Shown one piece after another: positions 5,566 through 12,378 of a stretch of 12,378 nucleotides of DNA. The notes beneath the pieces are model-generated. The model ran no database searches. It had not been told where the DNA came from and saw only the letters and a program-made list of their open reading frames with translations. A program made the translations under genes and the position numbers. Where the stretch lies: NCBI GenBank assembly GCA_022795575.1, contig JAAWGY010000040.1, positions 1-12,378 on the forward strand, in the 5' to 3' direction. Numbering within the stretch: the first letter of the stretch is position 1; each line of letters opens with the position of its first letter. The stretch is from Angelakisella sp. (GTDB taxonomy: Bacteria > Bacillota > Clostridia > Oscillospirales > Ruminococcaceae).

Positions 5566-8500
5566 GTGAGGAAAAGCAAAAGAGGCTTGCTGAGCCTGCT
5601 GCTGACCCTGGCGATGGTGCTGACCATGCTGCCCACCACGGCCCTGGCTGTGGATGTGGCCCCGGTGGACACCGCCCCCACGGACACGGCGGCAGCCCCC
5701 GCAGAGCCCGAGACCGCCCCGGCCCCCGAGGAGACGCCGGAGGAGCCCGCCCCTGACGCCGGCGCCGACGCTGACGTAGACGCCAACGCGGACGAGCCTG
5801 CCGAAGCCCCCGAGAAGCCGGCCGAGACTCCCGAGGCCCCCGCCGAGGACACCGACGCCCCTGCCGGTGACGAGGCCCCCGCCCCGGAGGAGACCACCCC
5901 GCCCGCGGATGCGGACACCGGCGCGGACGCTGAGGCCCCCGAGGCCCCGGAGGAGCCCGCCGGCCAGCCCGAGGAGACCCCCGCCCCCGAGGAGGAGCCC
6001 AAGGACGAGGAGCCCGACGGTGTAACTGCCCCTGCGGCTGACAAGGTGCTGGATAGTGGCCCGGTGCCTGTGCTGGAGGAAGGTACCATTACCTTCGAGG
6101 AAATCCTCACCTTTGAGAACAGCGACCTGCCCGGCAATGATGAGTTGTTTGCCGGGTATGTTGACAAGACCCTGTACGGCGATGACGTTGCAACTTTTGG
6201 CACCGCAGCAGGGGACCGTCTGAGTGCAAACGAAAAAGCAGTTTATAATGCCCTGAAGCCTGTTGTCAAGTCCATCGCTGACGGAACCAGAACCGCTACC
6301 CAGGGAATTTCAATTCCGCTGGCTGATAAGACTTGGCTGCGGTCGGACATTGGTCTGGTTGGCGTTCCCATCGTTGGTAGCGACGGTTATATTACCGAAG
6401 AAGCGGGTATCAAGCTGAACGCTGCCTTGGCGACATATTGCGACATGGGGGCCGTGATGGATGCCCTGCTGGCAGACCTTCCCTATGATATGTACTGGTT
6501 CGACAAAACGCTTGGTATGGGGACTGCCTATCGAATTGGTTATAATGACACCACAATAGCCCTGAGTGATTTCCAATTGGCGTTTGTCGTGGCGTATGAA
6601 TTTGCCCCTGGTGGGGTGCGGGGCGGGTATGTAACGGATGCTTCCAAGACCAGCCTGCCCAAGGCTGCCGCCGATAATGCCGCAGCAATCGTTGCAAAGC
6701 ACAAGGACAAAGCCGATTACGACAAGCTGCTGGCTTATCGGGACGAAATCTGCGACTTGGTCGACTACAATTACGATGCCCTTGAGCCGGGCACTTGGTA
6801 TGGCAACCCTTGGCAGCTGATTTGGGTTTTCGATAAAAACCCGGCGACCAAGGTTGTTTGCGAAGGCTATGCCAAGGCGTTCCAGTACCTCTTTGACCTG
6901 TCCACATTCAGCAATAACATTACCTGCTACATTGTAACCGGTGATATGGGCAGTGACGGCTCTGTCTCTGCTGGCGATGGCCCCCATATGTGGAACGTCG
7001 TTAAGATGGAGGATGGCAAGAACTATCTGGTCGATATCACCAACTGCGATGTTGGGACAGGCGGCGCTTACCGGGATATGCTGTTCCTGGTGGGTGCTCC
7101 TACCAGTGACCCGCAGAAGTACGTCCTTCCCTTTGGCGGCGATACCATTTCCTACCTCTATGATGAGGAGGAGAGAGGCCGGTATACCGATGAGGATGGC
7201 GGTTTCCTGCGCTTGGCTGAAACCAACTATACCGTTCCCAATGCAACTCCCTTGACCATTACCGGTGCTACCCTTGCGGAAAAGGTTTTTGACGGATTCA
7301 AAGAAGGTGCCGTTACCGGTGTTACTTTTGCCAACGCCGAGGATAGCACCCCTGTTTCGTTGAAGCTTGGTAGCGATTACAATGCTATTGTTACCTATGC
7401 CAACGAAAATGCTGGCACAAAGGCTGCAACAGTTACCGTTACTTTAACAAACCGCAACTATTCCCTGGCGAACAAGACCTACTCCATTGCCAGTGCCGAA
7501 ATTAAGAAGGCGACTGCGACTGCAGAAATTGCACTGACTACCAACCAGCAAAAGGTTGGCAAAGCCGTAGGGGTTGTTGTTAGCGCACTGAACCCCAACT
7601 CTGACTTTGTAGTTGGTCAGCCGAAGACAGTTGTCATGGACACTCCTGCTGGCATCACCCTGAACAGAATTGAGGATGCTTCTGTTATCTTTACTGGTGT
7701 GTACAATATCCCGCTGGATGCAACAATAGGGGATATGAACTTTACTGTAAAGATTACCGACCCCAACTTTGTGGAAGCTTCTGCTACTGCGGTCCTCAAG
7801 GTTGTGGATAAGGGGCCTGTCAACGTCACCCTGACTGCTGACAAGACCGAAAATGTTACCTATGGCGATTCTGTTACCTTTACCGCCAAGGCTGCCAAGG
7901 CCAACGCAGATGACACCGATACCCTGGCCGGTAAGCTGACCCTTTCCCTGGGTGGCAAGGTCCTGGGTGAGACCGAGGACCTGACCAAGGACATCACCGT
8001 TACCCTGGATAAGGCCGACCTGAAAGCCGGCACCCACACCCTGAAAGCCGACTTTGTTTCCAGCAACAACTTCTTTGGCAACAGCAGCAATACCCTGGAA
8101 GTTACCGTTGCCAAGAAGACCCTTACTTGGGATACCAGCCTTGTTACCCTTAACGTCAAGCAGAATGCTACTGCGGAGACGGTTGCCAACGCCCTTAAGG
8201 GCCAGAACGACGTGAAAGTTACCGGCGCTCTGGAAGGCGAGACCGTTGGCGTTACCGTGGAAGGCCTGAAGCTCCCTGTGGACTTCACCCTTGACACTGC
8301 GACTCCCGGTGAGAAAACTCCCGTTGCCCTGGATTACACCAAGGCCGAGCTGACCGGCGCTGATGCTGCCAACTACCAGCTTCCCGCCGAAAAGCCCACG
8401 GTTGTTCCTGTTGTCACCGAGGTTAAGGTGCTGGAGGACAAAGAGGAAGACAAGGACAAGTATGTTACCACCGAAACCGAGCTGGCCGAAGATGAGGCCA

Positions 8501-9519
8501 TTGCCATTGAGGTTGAAGATGGTATCTCCGAAATTCCTGACTCCATCAAGGATAAGGGCCTGGACACCCCGGGTAAGCTCATTGAAAAGCTGCGTACCGA
8601 GGTAAAGAAAGTCCTTACCAACATGGAGGACGACAACTTTGCTGCCTACGAAGTGGCGTTGAAGTACACCACTGATGGTGGTAAGACTTGGAATACAGCA
8701 ACAGACAACAAGTATTTCCCCATCACCGTTATTCTGCCCTATCCCAAGGGCACCGATTCCAGCTACGACTTCAAGGTAGTTCATATGTTCACCACTCCGG
8801 AAAAAGCCGGTGAGGTAGAAACTCCCCAGGTTCTTGCCAAGACTGCCAAGGGCATCAAGTTCACCGTTACCAGCCTCTCGCCCATCTCTGTTGGCTGGAC
8901 CAAGGCCTCCTACTCCGGCGGCGGTAGCGGCGGCGGTGGCGGCAACTACAGTGGTGACATCTGGGAGAAGATTGAGAAGAAGATCGAGGAAGCTGACAAG
9001 GGCGACCGCATCGAGGCGAAAGTCACCGATGAGAATATGCCTATCAGCACCATGCAGGCCCTCTATGATGACGGTGGTGTTACCCTGGTCATCAAGTGGA
9101 ACGGCGAAGAGATCATTATTCCCGCTGGTAAGGCTTTGAATCCCAGCACCGAGGCCGGACGTATCTACTACCCCCTGTCCTACCTGGCCGAAATCTACAA
9201 GGGTTCCAAGATTCCTACCGGTAACGGCGGCAACCCGGAGACCGGCGGCGTGTGGGTTGTGACCGCTCCTGTGTACACTGAACCCGCCCCTGCGGAGCCC
9301 GTCCCTGTCCCCGAGGCTGTGGAGCCCACCCCGGAGCCCGAGGCCCCCAAGGCCCCGGAGACTCCCACCGCAACCGCTCCTGTCCAGCCCGAGGAGCCCG
9401 TCAACAGCAGCTCTAAGGTTGGTACCATCGTTGCCCTGCTGGCCCTGATGGCCGCGGCGGCTGCCGGTGCGTACTTCCTGTACAAAAAGCGCGACGACGA
9501 CGGCCTCTACACCAAGTAA
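5566..9519 (+). CDS. Secreted, membrane-anchored surface protein with transglutaminase-like domain
   Basis: This is a 1317-residue exported protein. The Sec signal peptide (1-28) has KSKR, a hydrophobic core and a TALA cleavage site. Residues 31-155 are a Pro/Glu/Ala/Asp-rich segment. An uncharacterised region covers about 160-380. The transglutaminase-like domain spans about 385-510, with putative catalytic Cys432 (VVCEGYAKAF), His474 (HMWNVV) and Asp490 (YLVDITN). A YDG/Ig-like module follows (about 560-650), then further beta-sandwich-type modules to about 950. A domain at about 965-1112 ends in TSLSPISVGW, then comes a Gly-rich linker (1118-1126) and a small terminal domain (1131-1212). 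A second Pro/Glu-rich spacer precedes a membrane helix (1285-1306) with tail KKRDDD. The start is GTG, 7 nt after AAGGAGGT. Such proteins may cleave, crosslink or bind surface or host proteins; the substrate is unknown. Base composition in the middle is lower in GC than in flanking genes. Confidence 0.9.
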   Translation: MRKSKRGLLSLLLTLAMVLTMLPTTALAVDVAPVDTAPTDTAAAPAEPETAPAPEETPEEPAPDAGADADVDANADEPAEAPEKPAETPEAPAEDTDAPAGDEAPAPEETTPPADADTGADAEAPEAPEEPAGQPEETPAPEEEPKDEEPDGVTAPAADKVLDSGPVPVLEEGTITFEEILTFENSDLPGNDELFAGYVDKTLYGDDVATFGTAAGDRLSANEKAVYNALKPVVKSIADGTRTATQGISIPLADKTWLRSDIGLVGVPIVGSDGYITEEAGIKLNAALATYCDMGAVMDALLADLPYDMYWFDKTLGMGTAYRIGYNDTTIALSDFQLAFVVAYEFAPGGVRGGYVTDASKTSLPKAAADNAAAIVAKHKDKADYDKLLAYRDEICDLVDYNYDALEPGTWYGNPWQLIWVFDKNPATKVVCEGYAKAFQYLFDLSTFSNNITCYIVTGDMGSDGSVSAGDGPHMWNVVKMEDGKNYLVDITNCDVGTGGAYRDMLFLVGAPTSDPQKYVLPFGGDTISYLYDEEERGRYTDEDGGFLRLAETNYTVPNATPLTITGATLAEKVFDGFKEGAVTGVTFANAEDSTPVSLKLGSDYNAIVTYANENAGTKAATVTVTLTNRNYSLANKTYSIASAEIKKATATAEIALTTNQQKVGKAVGVVVSALNPNSDFVVGQPKTVVMDTPAGITLNRIEDASVIFTGVYNIPLDATIGDMNFTVKITDPNFVEASATAVLKVVDKGPVNVTLTADKTENVTYGDSVTFTAKAAKANADDTDTLAGKLTLSLGGKVLGETEDLTKDITVTLDKADLKAGTHTLKADFVSSNNFFGNSSNTLEVTVAKKTLTWDTSLVTLNVKQNATAETVANALKGQNDVKVTGALEGETVGVTVEGLKLPVDFTLDTATPGEKTPVALDYTKAELTGADAANYQLPAEKPTVVPVVTEVKVLEDKEEDKDKYVTTETELAEDEAIAIEVEDGISEIPDSIKDKGLDTPGKLIEKLRTEVKKVLTNMEDDNFAAYEVALKYTTDGGKTWNTATDNKYFPITVILPYPKGTDSSYDFKVVHMFTTPEKAGEVETPQVLAKTAKGIKFTVTSLSPISVGWTKASYSGGGSGGGGGNYSGDIWEKIEKKIEEADKGDRIEAKVTDENMPISTMQALYDDGGVTLVIKWNGEEIIIPAGKALNPSTEAGRIYYPLSYLAEIYKGSKIPTGNGGNPETGGVWVVTAPVYTEPAPAEPVPVPEAVEPTPEPEAPKAPETPTATAPVQPEEPVNSSSKVGTIVALLALMAAAAAGAYFLYKKRDDDGLYTK

Positions 9520-9542
9520 ACCCATAACCCCATAGGCACAAC

Positions 9543-9573
9543 GCGCCCCGGCTGGGTTCACCAGTCGGGGCGC
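9543..9573 (+). terminator. Strong hairpin after the surface protein gene
   Basis: GCGCCCCG (9543-9550) pairs with CGGGGCGC (9566-9573). The stem continues through a G-T wobble into CTGG/CCAG plus one base pair, about 13 bp in all with a 5-nt loop. It begins 23 nt after the stop codon. No T-tract follows, so it may act as a weak terminator or as a 3' mRNA stabiliser that limits read-through into the transporter genes. Confidence 0.55.
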
Positions 9574-9604
9574 ATCGGCATATGCTTAGAGCCGAAGCAG
9601 GCTC

Positions 9605-10042
9605 TTGTTAGGAGTGATTGTTACGAGCTATCTCCTTCTCCTCCTGGGCGGGGCCTGCCAGGGCCTTATGGTCAGCCTGGATGGCATCCTGGCCAACCAC
9701 CTTTCGCTGCTGGAGGTCACTTTTTTTGTCCACGGCATCGGGGCGGTGCTGTTGCTGCTGTATATCTTCACCCGGGGCGGCGGGCGCCTCCGGATGGGGG
9801 GAGCGCCCCTCTACATCTACTTTGTGGGCCTTTTGGGGGTGGCGCTGGTGGCCACCAGCAGCCTTTGCGCCAACCGCATCGGCGCGGCCCTCACTATGGC
9901 GGTGTCGGTGGCCGGCCAGATGGCGGCTTCCGCCGTGGTGGACCACTACGGCCTCTTCGGGGTGCCGGTGGTCCGCTGGAGCTGGCGCCGCCTGCCCGCC
10001 TGCGGGCTGATCCTGGGGGGCCTGGCCCTCATGCTGTGGTAG
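9605..10042 (+). CDS. YdcZ/DUF606-type DMT half-transporter, first subunit
   Basis: This is a 145-residue membrane protein with five predicted helices at about 4-24, 36-55, 66-88, 93-112 and 131-145. The helix layout and conserved small and polar residues (GACQG, DGILAN) fit the YdcZ/DUF606 branch of the drug/metabolite transporter superfamily; the substrate is unknown. Arginines cluster between helices 2 and 3 (57, 61, 63) and between helices 4 and 5 (124, 128, 129). This predicts a cytoplasmic N-terminus and an outside C-terminus. The start is uncertain: the TTG at 9605 has only a weak GCAGG upstream, while the AGGAG at 9610-9614 is too close to the in-frame GTG at 9614. No clear promoter was seen in 9520-9604. 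The next gene encodes a second half-transporter and follows at once, so the two probably form a pair. Confidence 0.85.
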   Translation: MLGVIVTSYLLLLLGGACQGLMVSLDGILANHLSLLEVTFFVHGIGAVLLLLYIFTRGGGRLRMGGAPLYIYFVGLLGVALVATSSLCANRIGAALTMAVSVAGQMAASAVVDHYGLFGVPVVRWSWRRLPACGLILGGLALMLW

Positions 10043-10055
10043 GGGGGTGGATGCA

Positions 10056-10511
10056 GTGGCGTTTTTAGTGGTGGTGGCCCTCCTCAACGGGGCCGTCAAT
10101 ATCATCAACAAGATGGTCAACGTCCGGGCCAAGCAGGTTTTGGGGATGGCCAACGGTACCCTCATCAACTACATCGAGGGCACCCTCATAGCCCTGGTCC
10201 TTTCCCTGATACTGGGGGAACGGCACCTGCTACAGCTTGACTACCTTTCGGGGATTCCCTTCCTCTACTACCTGGGGGGCTTGTTCGGCCTGGCCGCTAT
10301 GATCCTCACCATCAAGGGGATGGAGCGGGTGCCGGTGGCGGTATCGGCGGTGGTGGTGCTGGCCGGGCAGCTGCTGGCGGGGTTTGTGATGGACGCCCTG
10401 TCCGGCCGGGTGGGCCTCAAGGAGCTGGCGGGCCTGTGCCTGGTGGGGGCCGGCGTCTGGTGGAACAACCGCCAGCTGGAGCAAGCCCGCCCGGAGGAGG
10501 CCAAAGAGTAG
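10056..10511 (+). CDS. YdcZ/DUF606-type DMT half-transporter, second subunit
   Basis: This is a 151-residue membrane protein with five predicted helices and a charged C-terminal tail (NNRQLEQARPEEAKE). The N-terminal ALLNGAVNIINK and the NGTLINYIEG of helix 2 fit the same YdcZ/DUF606 group as the preceding gene. Lys and Arg lie between helices 1 and 2, between helices 3 and 4, and in the tail, which predicts an outside N-terminus and a cytoplasmic C-terminus, the reverse of its partner. The frame also contains a GTG at 10047, but the ribosome site AGGGGGG (10041-10047) overlaps it. The GTG at 10056 is 8 nt from that site and is preferred. Thirteen bases separate it from the upstream stop codon, so translation is probably coupled. 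An antiparallel heterodimer is a reasonable inference; the cargo is not known. Confidence 0.85.
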   Translation: MAFLVVVALLNGAVNIINKMVNVRAKQVLGMANGTLINYIEGTLIALVLSLILGERHLLQLDYLSGIPFLYYLGGLFGLAAMILTIKGMERVPVAVSAVVVLAGQLLAGFVMDALSGRVGLKELAGLCLVGAGVWWNNRQLEQARPEEAKE

Positions 10512-10521
10512 CCGCGCCCAC

Positions 10522-10550
10522 TTGTCCCCGGCCCAAATTTGTGCTATAAT
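10522..10550 (+). promoter_or_regulatory. Promoter of the ABC-F gene
   Basis: TTGTCC (10522-10527) and TATAAT (10545-10550) are spaced 17 bp apart, and a TG at 10542-10543 adds an extended -10. Transcription should start near 10557. The element shows that an upstream TTG at 10522, which would open the longest reading frame, is a -35 box and not a start codon. Confidence 0.85.
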
Positions 10551-10584
10551 GGCCCCGCAAATTATTTTTTCGGAGGATTTACCA

Positions 10585-12186
10585 TTGATAACAGTTTCCG
10601 ACCTCAGCCTTACCTTTGGCGGACAAAAGCTCTTTTCCGGGGCCAGCCTGAAGTTCACCCCCGGCAACTGCTACGGCATCATCGGGGCCAACGGCGCGGG
10701 CAAGTCCACCTTTCTGCGCATCCTCTCCGGGGAGCTGGAGCCCACCACCGGGGAGGTGATCATCCCCAAGGACCTGCGGATGTCGGTCCTCAAACAGAAC
10801 CAATTCCAGTACGACGACAAGCAGGTGCTGGAAACGGTGATTTTGGGCAACCCCCGCCTCCACGAAATCTCGGTAGAAAAGGAGGCCCTGTACGCCAAGG
10901 AGGACTTCTCCGATGAGGACGGCATCCGGGCCAGCGAGCTGGAGGCGGAGTTTGCCGAGCTGGGGGGCTGGGACGCCGAAAGCGACGCCGCCAAGCTCCT
11001 CCAGGGCCTTGGCATCCCGGAGGAGAGCCACAGCCTCCCCATGGCCGACCTCACCGGCGGCGAGAAGGTGAAGGTGCTGCTGGCCCAGGCCCTCTTTGGC
11101 AACCCGGACATTGTCCTGCTGGACGAGCCCACCAACAACCTGGATATCCCCTCGGTAAACTGGCTGGAGGACTTCCTGCTGGAGTTCCCCGGTACCCTTA
11201 TTGTGGTGTCCCACGACCGCCACTTCCTCAACACCATCTGTACCCACATTGTGGACATCGATTACAACCAGATTCGGATGTACGTGGGCAACTACGACTT
11301 CTGGTACGAATCCAGCAAGCTGATGCAGCGGGTGCTGGGGGACCAAAAGAAGAAGCGGGAGGACAAAATCAAGGAGCTGCAAAGCTTTATCCAGCGCTTT
11401 TCGGCCAATAAATCCAAGTCCAAGCAGGCCACCAGCCGCCGCAAGCTTTTGGAGAAGCTCTCGGTGGAGGAGATGCCCGCCTCCTCCCGCCGCTACCCCT
11501 GGGTGAGCTTCAAGCCGGACCGGGAGGTGGGCAAGGACATCCTGGGTGTGGAGGGCCTCACCAAGACCATCGACGGGGTGCGGCTGCTGAACAACGTCAC
11601 CTTCCGGGTTAACCGCGGGGACAAGATTGCCTTCATCGGGGAGAACGAAGCGGCCCAAACCGCCCTTTTCCGCATCCTCATGGAGGAGCTGGAGCCAGAT
11701 TCCGGCAGCTTCCGGTGGGGCACCACCACCAGCCAGAGCTACTTCCCCAAGGACAACACCGCCTTTTTCGAGGGCTGCGGCCTGACCATGATCCAGTGGT
11801 TCGCCCAGTTTTCCCAGGACGAAACCGAAAGCTATATGCGGGGCTTTTTGGGCCGGATGCTTTTTTCCGGCGACGATGTATACAAGCCGGTTTCGGTGCT
11901 TTCCGGCGGGGAGAAGGTGCGGTGTATGCTTTCCCGGATGATGCTTTCCGGGGCCAACGTGCTGCTGCTGGACCAGCCCACCAACCACCTGGACCTGGAG
12001 TCCATTACTGCCGTTAACAACGGCCTGATGGATTTCCCGGGGAACATTCTCTTTACCAGCCAGGACCATCAGTTTATCCAGACGGTGGCCAACCGTATCA
12101 TTGAGCTTACCGAGGACGGGTGCATTGACCGGATGTGTACCTTTGACGAGTACCTGGAGTGGAAGGCGGAGCAGAAGAGGGGCTAA
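10585..12186 (+). CDS. ykpA: ABC-F family ATPase, YkpA/YbiT type, with degenerate second ATP site
   Basis: This is a 533-residue ABC-F protein: two ATPase domains, a charged inter-domain linker and no membrane segment. Such proteins act on ribosomes. Domain 1 is intact, with Walker A GANGAGKST (34-42), signature LTGGE (156-160), Walker B LLDEP (Asp180, Glu181) and switch His210. The linker (about 215-310) has the Lys-rich FSANKSKSKQATSRRK stretch of the YkpA group. In domain 2 the P-loop reads GENEAAQTA (352-360) with Gln358 in place of lysine. Walker B reads LLDQP (Gln464 in place of the catalytic Glu), and the switch position is Gln493 (SQDH). The signature LSGGE (439-443) is intact. As I recall the Bacillus YkpA sequence, a degenerate second P-loop is a family trait, but the Glu and His changes go further. 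The start is TTG at 10585, 8 nt after GGAGG, inside a longer frame that overlaps the promoter. MITVSDLSL matches the expected N-terminus. Confidence 0.93.
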   Translation: MITVSDLSLTFGGQKLFSGASLKFTPGNCYGIIGANGAGKSTFLRILSGELEPTTGEVIIPKDLRMSVLKQNQFQYDDKQVLETVILGNPRLHEISVEKEALYAKEDFSDEDGIRASELEAEFAELGGWDAESDAAKLLQGLGIPEESHSLPMADLTGGEKVKVLLAQALFGNPDIVLLDEPTNNLDIPSVNWLEDFLLEFPGTLIVVSHDRHFLNTICTHIVDIDYNQIRMYVGNYDFWYESSKLMQRVLGDQKKKREDKIKELQSFIQRFSANKSKSKQATSRRKLLEKLSVEEMPASSRRYPWVSFKPDREVGKDILGVEGLTKTIDGVRLLNNVTFRVNRGDKIAFIGENEAAQTALFRILMEELEPDSGSFRWGTTTSQSYFPKDNTAFFEGCGLTMIQWFAQFSQDETESYMRGFLGRMLFSGDDVYKPVSVLSGGEKVRCMLSRMMLSGANVLLLDQPTNHLDLESITAVNNGLMDFPGNILFTSQDHQFIQTVANRIIELTEDGCIDRMCTFDEYLEWKAEQKRG

Positions 12187-12245
12187 GCGCCCGCACGGCA
12201 TCGCAGGCAGCGTGTCCGCTCCCAACAGGGATTCGGCAAGGCAGA

Positions 12246-12333
12246 CAGCCTGTCCCCCAGGTTGTGCCCGCCGGGGCTACCCGGCCGCAGGTCCAGGGCC
12301 GCGCAGGCCCTGGTCGCTCCCGCAGGAGCGAAA
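12246..12333 (+). repeat. 88-nt multi-hairpin repeat, right copy
   Basis: This is the inverted partner of 1-88, matching it at 85 of 88 positions. Its hairpins are D (12249-12261, weakened to a 4-bp stem by the change facing position 77), C (12270-12285), B (12293-12313) and A (12314-12331). Hairpin C keeps all six pairs because both partners of one pair changed together. It lies 59 nt after the ABC-F stop codon and is read in the same sense as the left copy relative to the gene before it. AAACTCCCC follows, so there is no T-tract. The rest of 12187-12378 holds nothing else I can identify. Confidence 0.9.
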
Positions 12334-12378
12334 CTCCCCAGGACGGCTATCACAACGGCAGGGCTTGTGTTTTTGGCA

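Noticed and set aside
5379..6203. Ser/Gly/Ala-rich open frame on the minus strand
   Set aside because: It is the complement of the repetitive Pro/Glu/Ala coding segment; the composition is forced by GCC/GAG/CCC codons.
7444..9561. A 705-codon open frame on the minus strand, antisense to the surface protein gene
   Set aside because: It mirrors the codon bias of the real gene, its translation shows no domain, and it has no convincing ribosome site. The plus-strand protein has a signal peptide, domains and an anchor.
10579..12225. Long minus-strand frame opposite the ABC-F gene
   Set aside because: A shadow frame; all ABC-F motifs are on the plus strand.
1..12333. Inverted end repeats as the termini of a 12 kb transposon
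   Set aside because: The enclosed genes are ordinary chromosomal genes, there is no transposase or integrase, no target-site duplication can be seen, and the repeats lie at gene 3' ends. Two copies of a small dispersed element fit better.
12249..12333. Repeat as a simple intrinsic terminator
   Set aside because: Several GC hairpins but no T-tract after any of them in either direction; sequence conservation over all 88 nt is far more than a terminator needs.

Overview
The window looks like chromosomal DNA of a GC-rich Clostridia bacterium, most likely in or near the Oscillospiraceae. This is inferred from gene content (a DnaD-domain plus DnaI-type loader pair, a TSCPD-domain protein, a YkpA-type ABC-F protein), Gram-positive style Shine-Dalgarno sites (AAGGAGGT, GGGAGG), TGnTATAAT promoters, and a secreted protein with a Pro/Glu/Ala-rich segment and a C-terminal membrane anchor. 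No marker gene is present, so the placement is an inference. No tRNA, rRNA, CRISPR array, transposase or phage gene was seen.

Layout. The left half is read leftwards. A TSCPD-domain protein (5024-5284) and an unrecognised acidic helical protein (4466-4996) form one unit with a promoter at about 5329-5334 and a strong intrinsic terminator at 4379-4405. Overlapping that terminator's T-tract is the promoter of a second unit: a DnaD-domain replication protein (3280-4326), a DnaI/DnaC-type helicase loader (2271-3257) and, 59 nt further on, a soluble PAS-PAS hybrid sensor kinase (94-2211).

The right half is read rightwards. A GTG-started 1317-residue surface protein (5566-9519) has a transglutaminase-like domain, beta-sandwich-type repeats and a C-terminal membrane helix. 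A large hairpin follows it, then two small YdcZ/DUF606-type half-transporters (9605-10042 and 10056-10511), then an ABC-F ATPase (10585-12186) with its own promoter. The 281-bp divergent region at 5285-5565 holds both promoters, an 11-G tract and two TTGTACAA palindromes.

The most unusual element is an 88-nt repeat present once at each end of the window in inverted orientation (1-88 and 12246-12333; 85 of 88 positions identical). Each copy is a string of four potential hairpins directly 3' of an outward-reading gene. Two of the three differences form one compensatory base-pair swap inside a hairpin stem, which suggests the folded form is under selection. It is not an obvious intrinsic terminator and may be a mobile or functional 3'-end RNA element. 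Other points are an ABC-F protein whose second ATP site has lost its Walker A lysine, catalytic glutamate and switch histidine; a transporter pair with opposite predicted topologies; and a possible phase-variable G-tract upstream of the surface protein gene.

Several starts were set by ribosome-binding-site position rather than by longest reading frame: 3257, 4996, 10056 and 10585. Five of the nine genes appear to use TTG or GTG starts.
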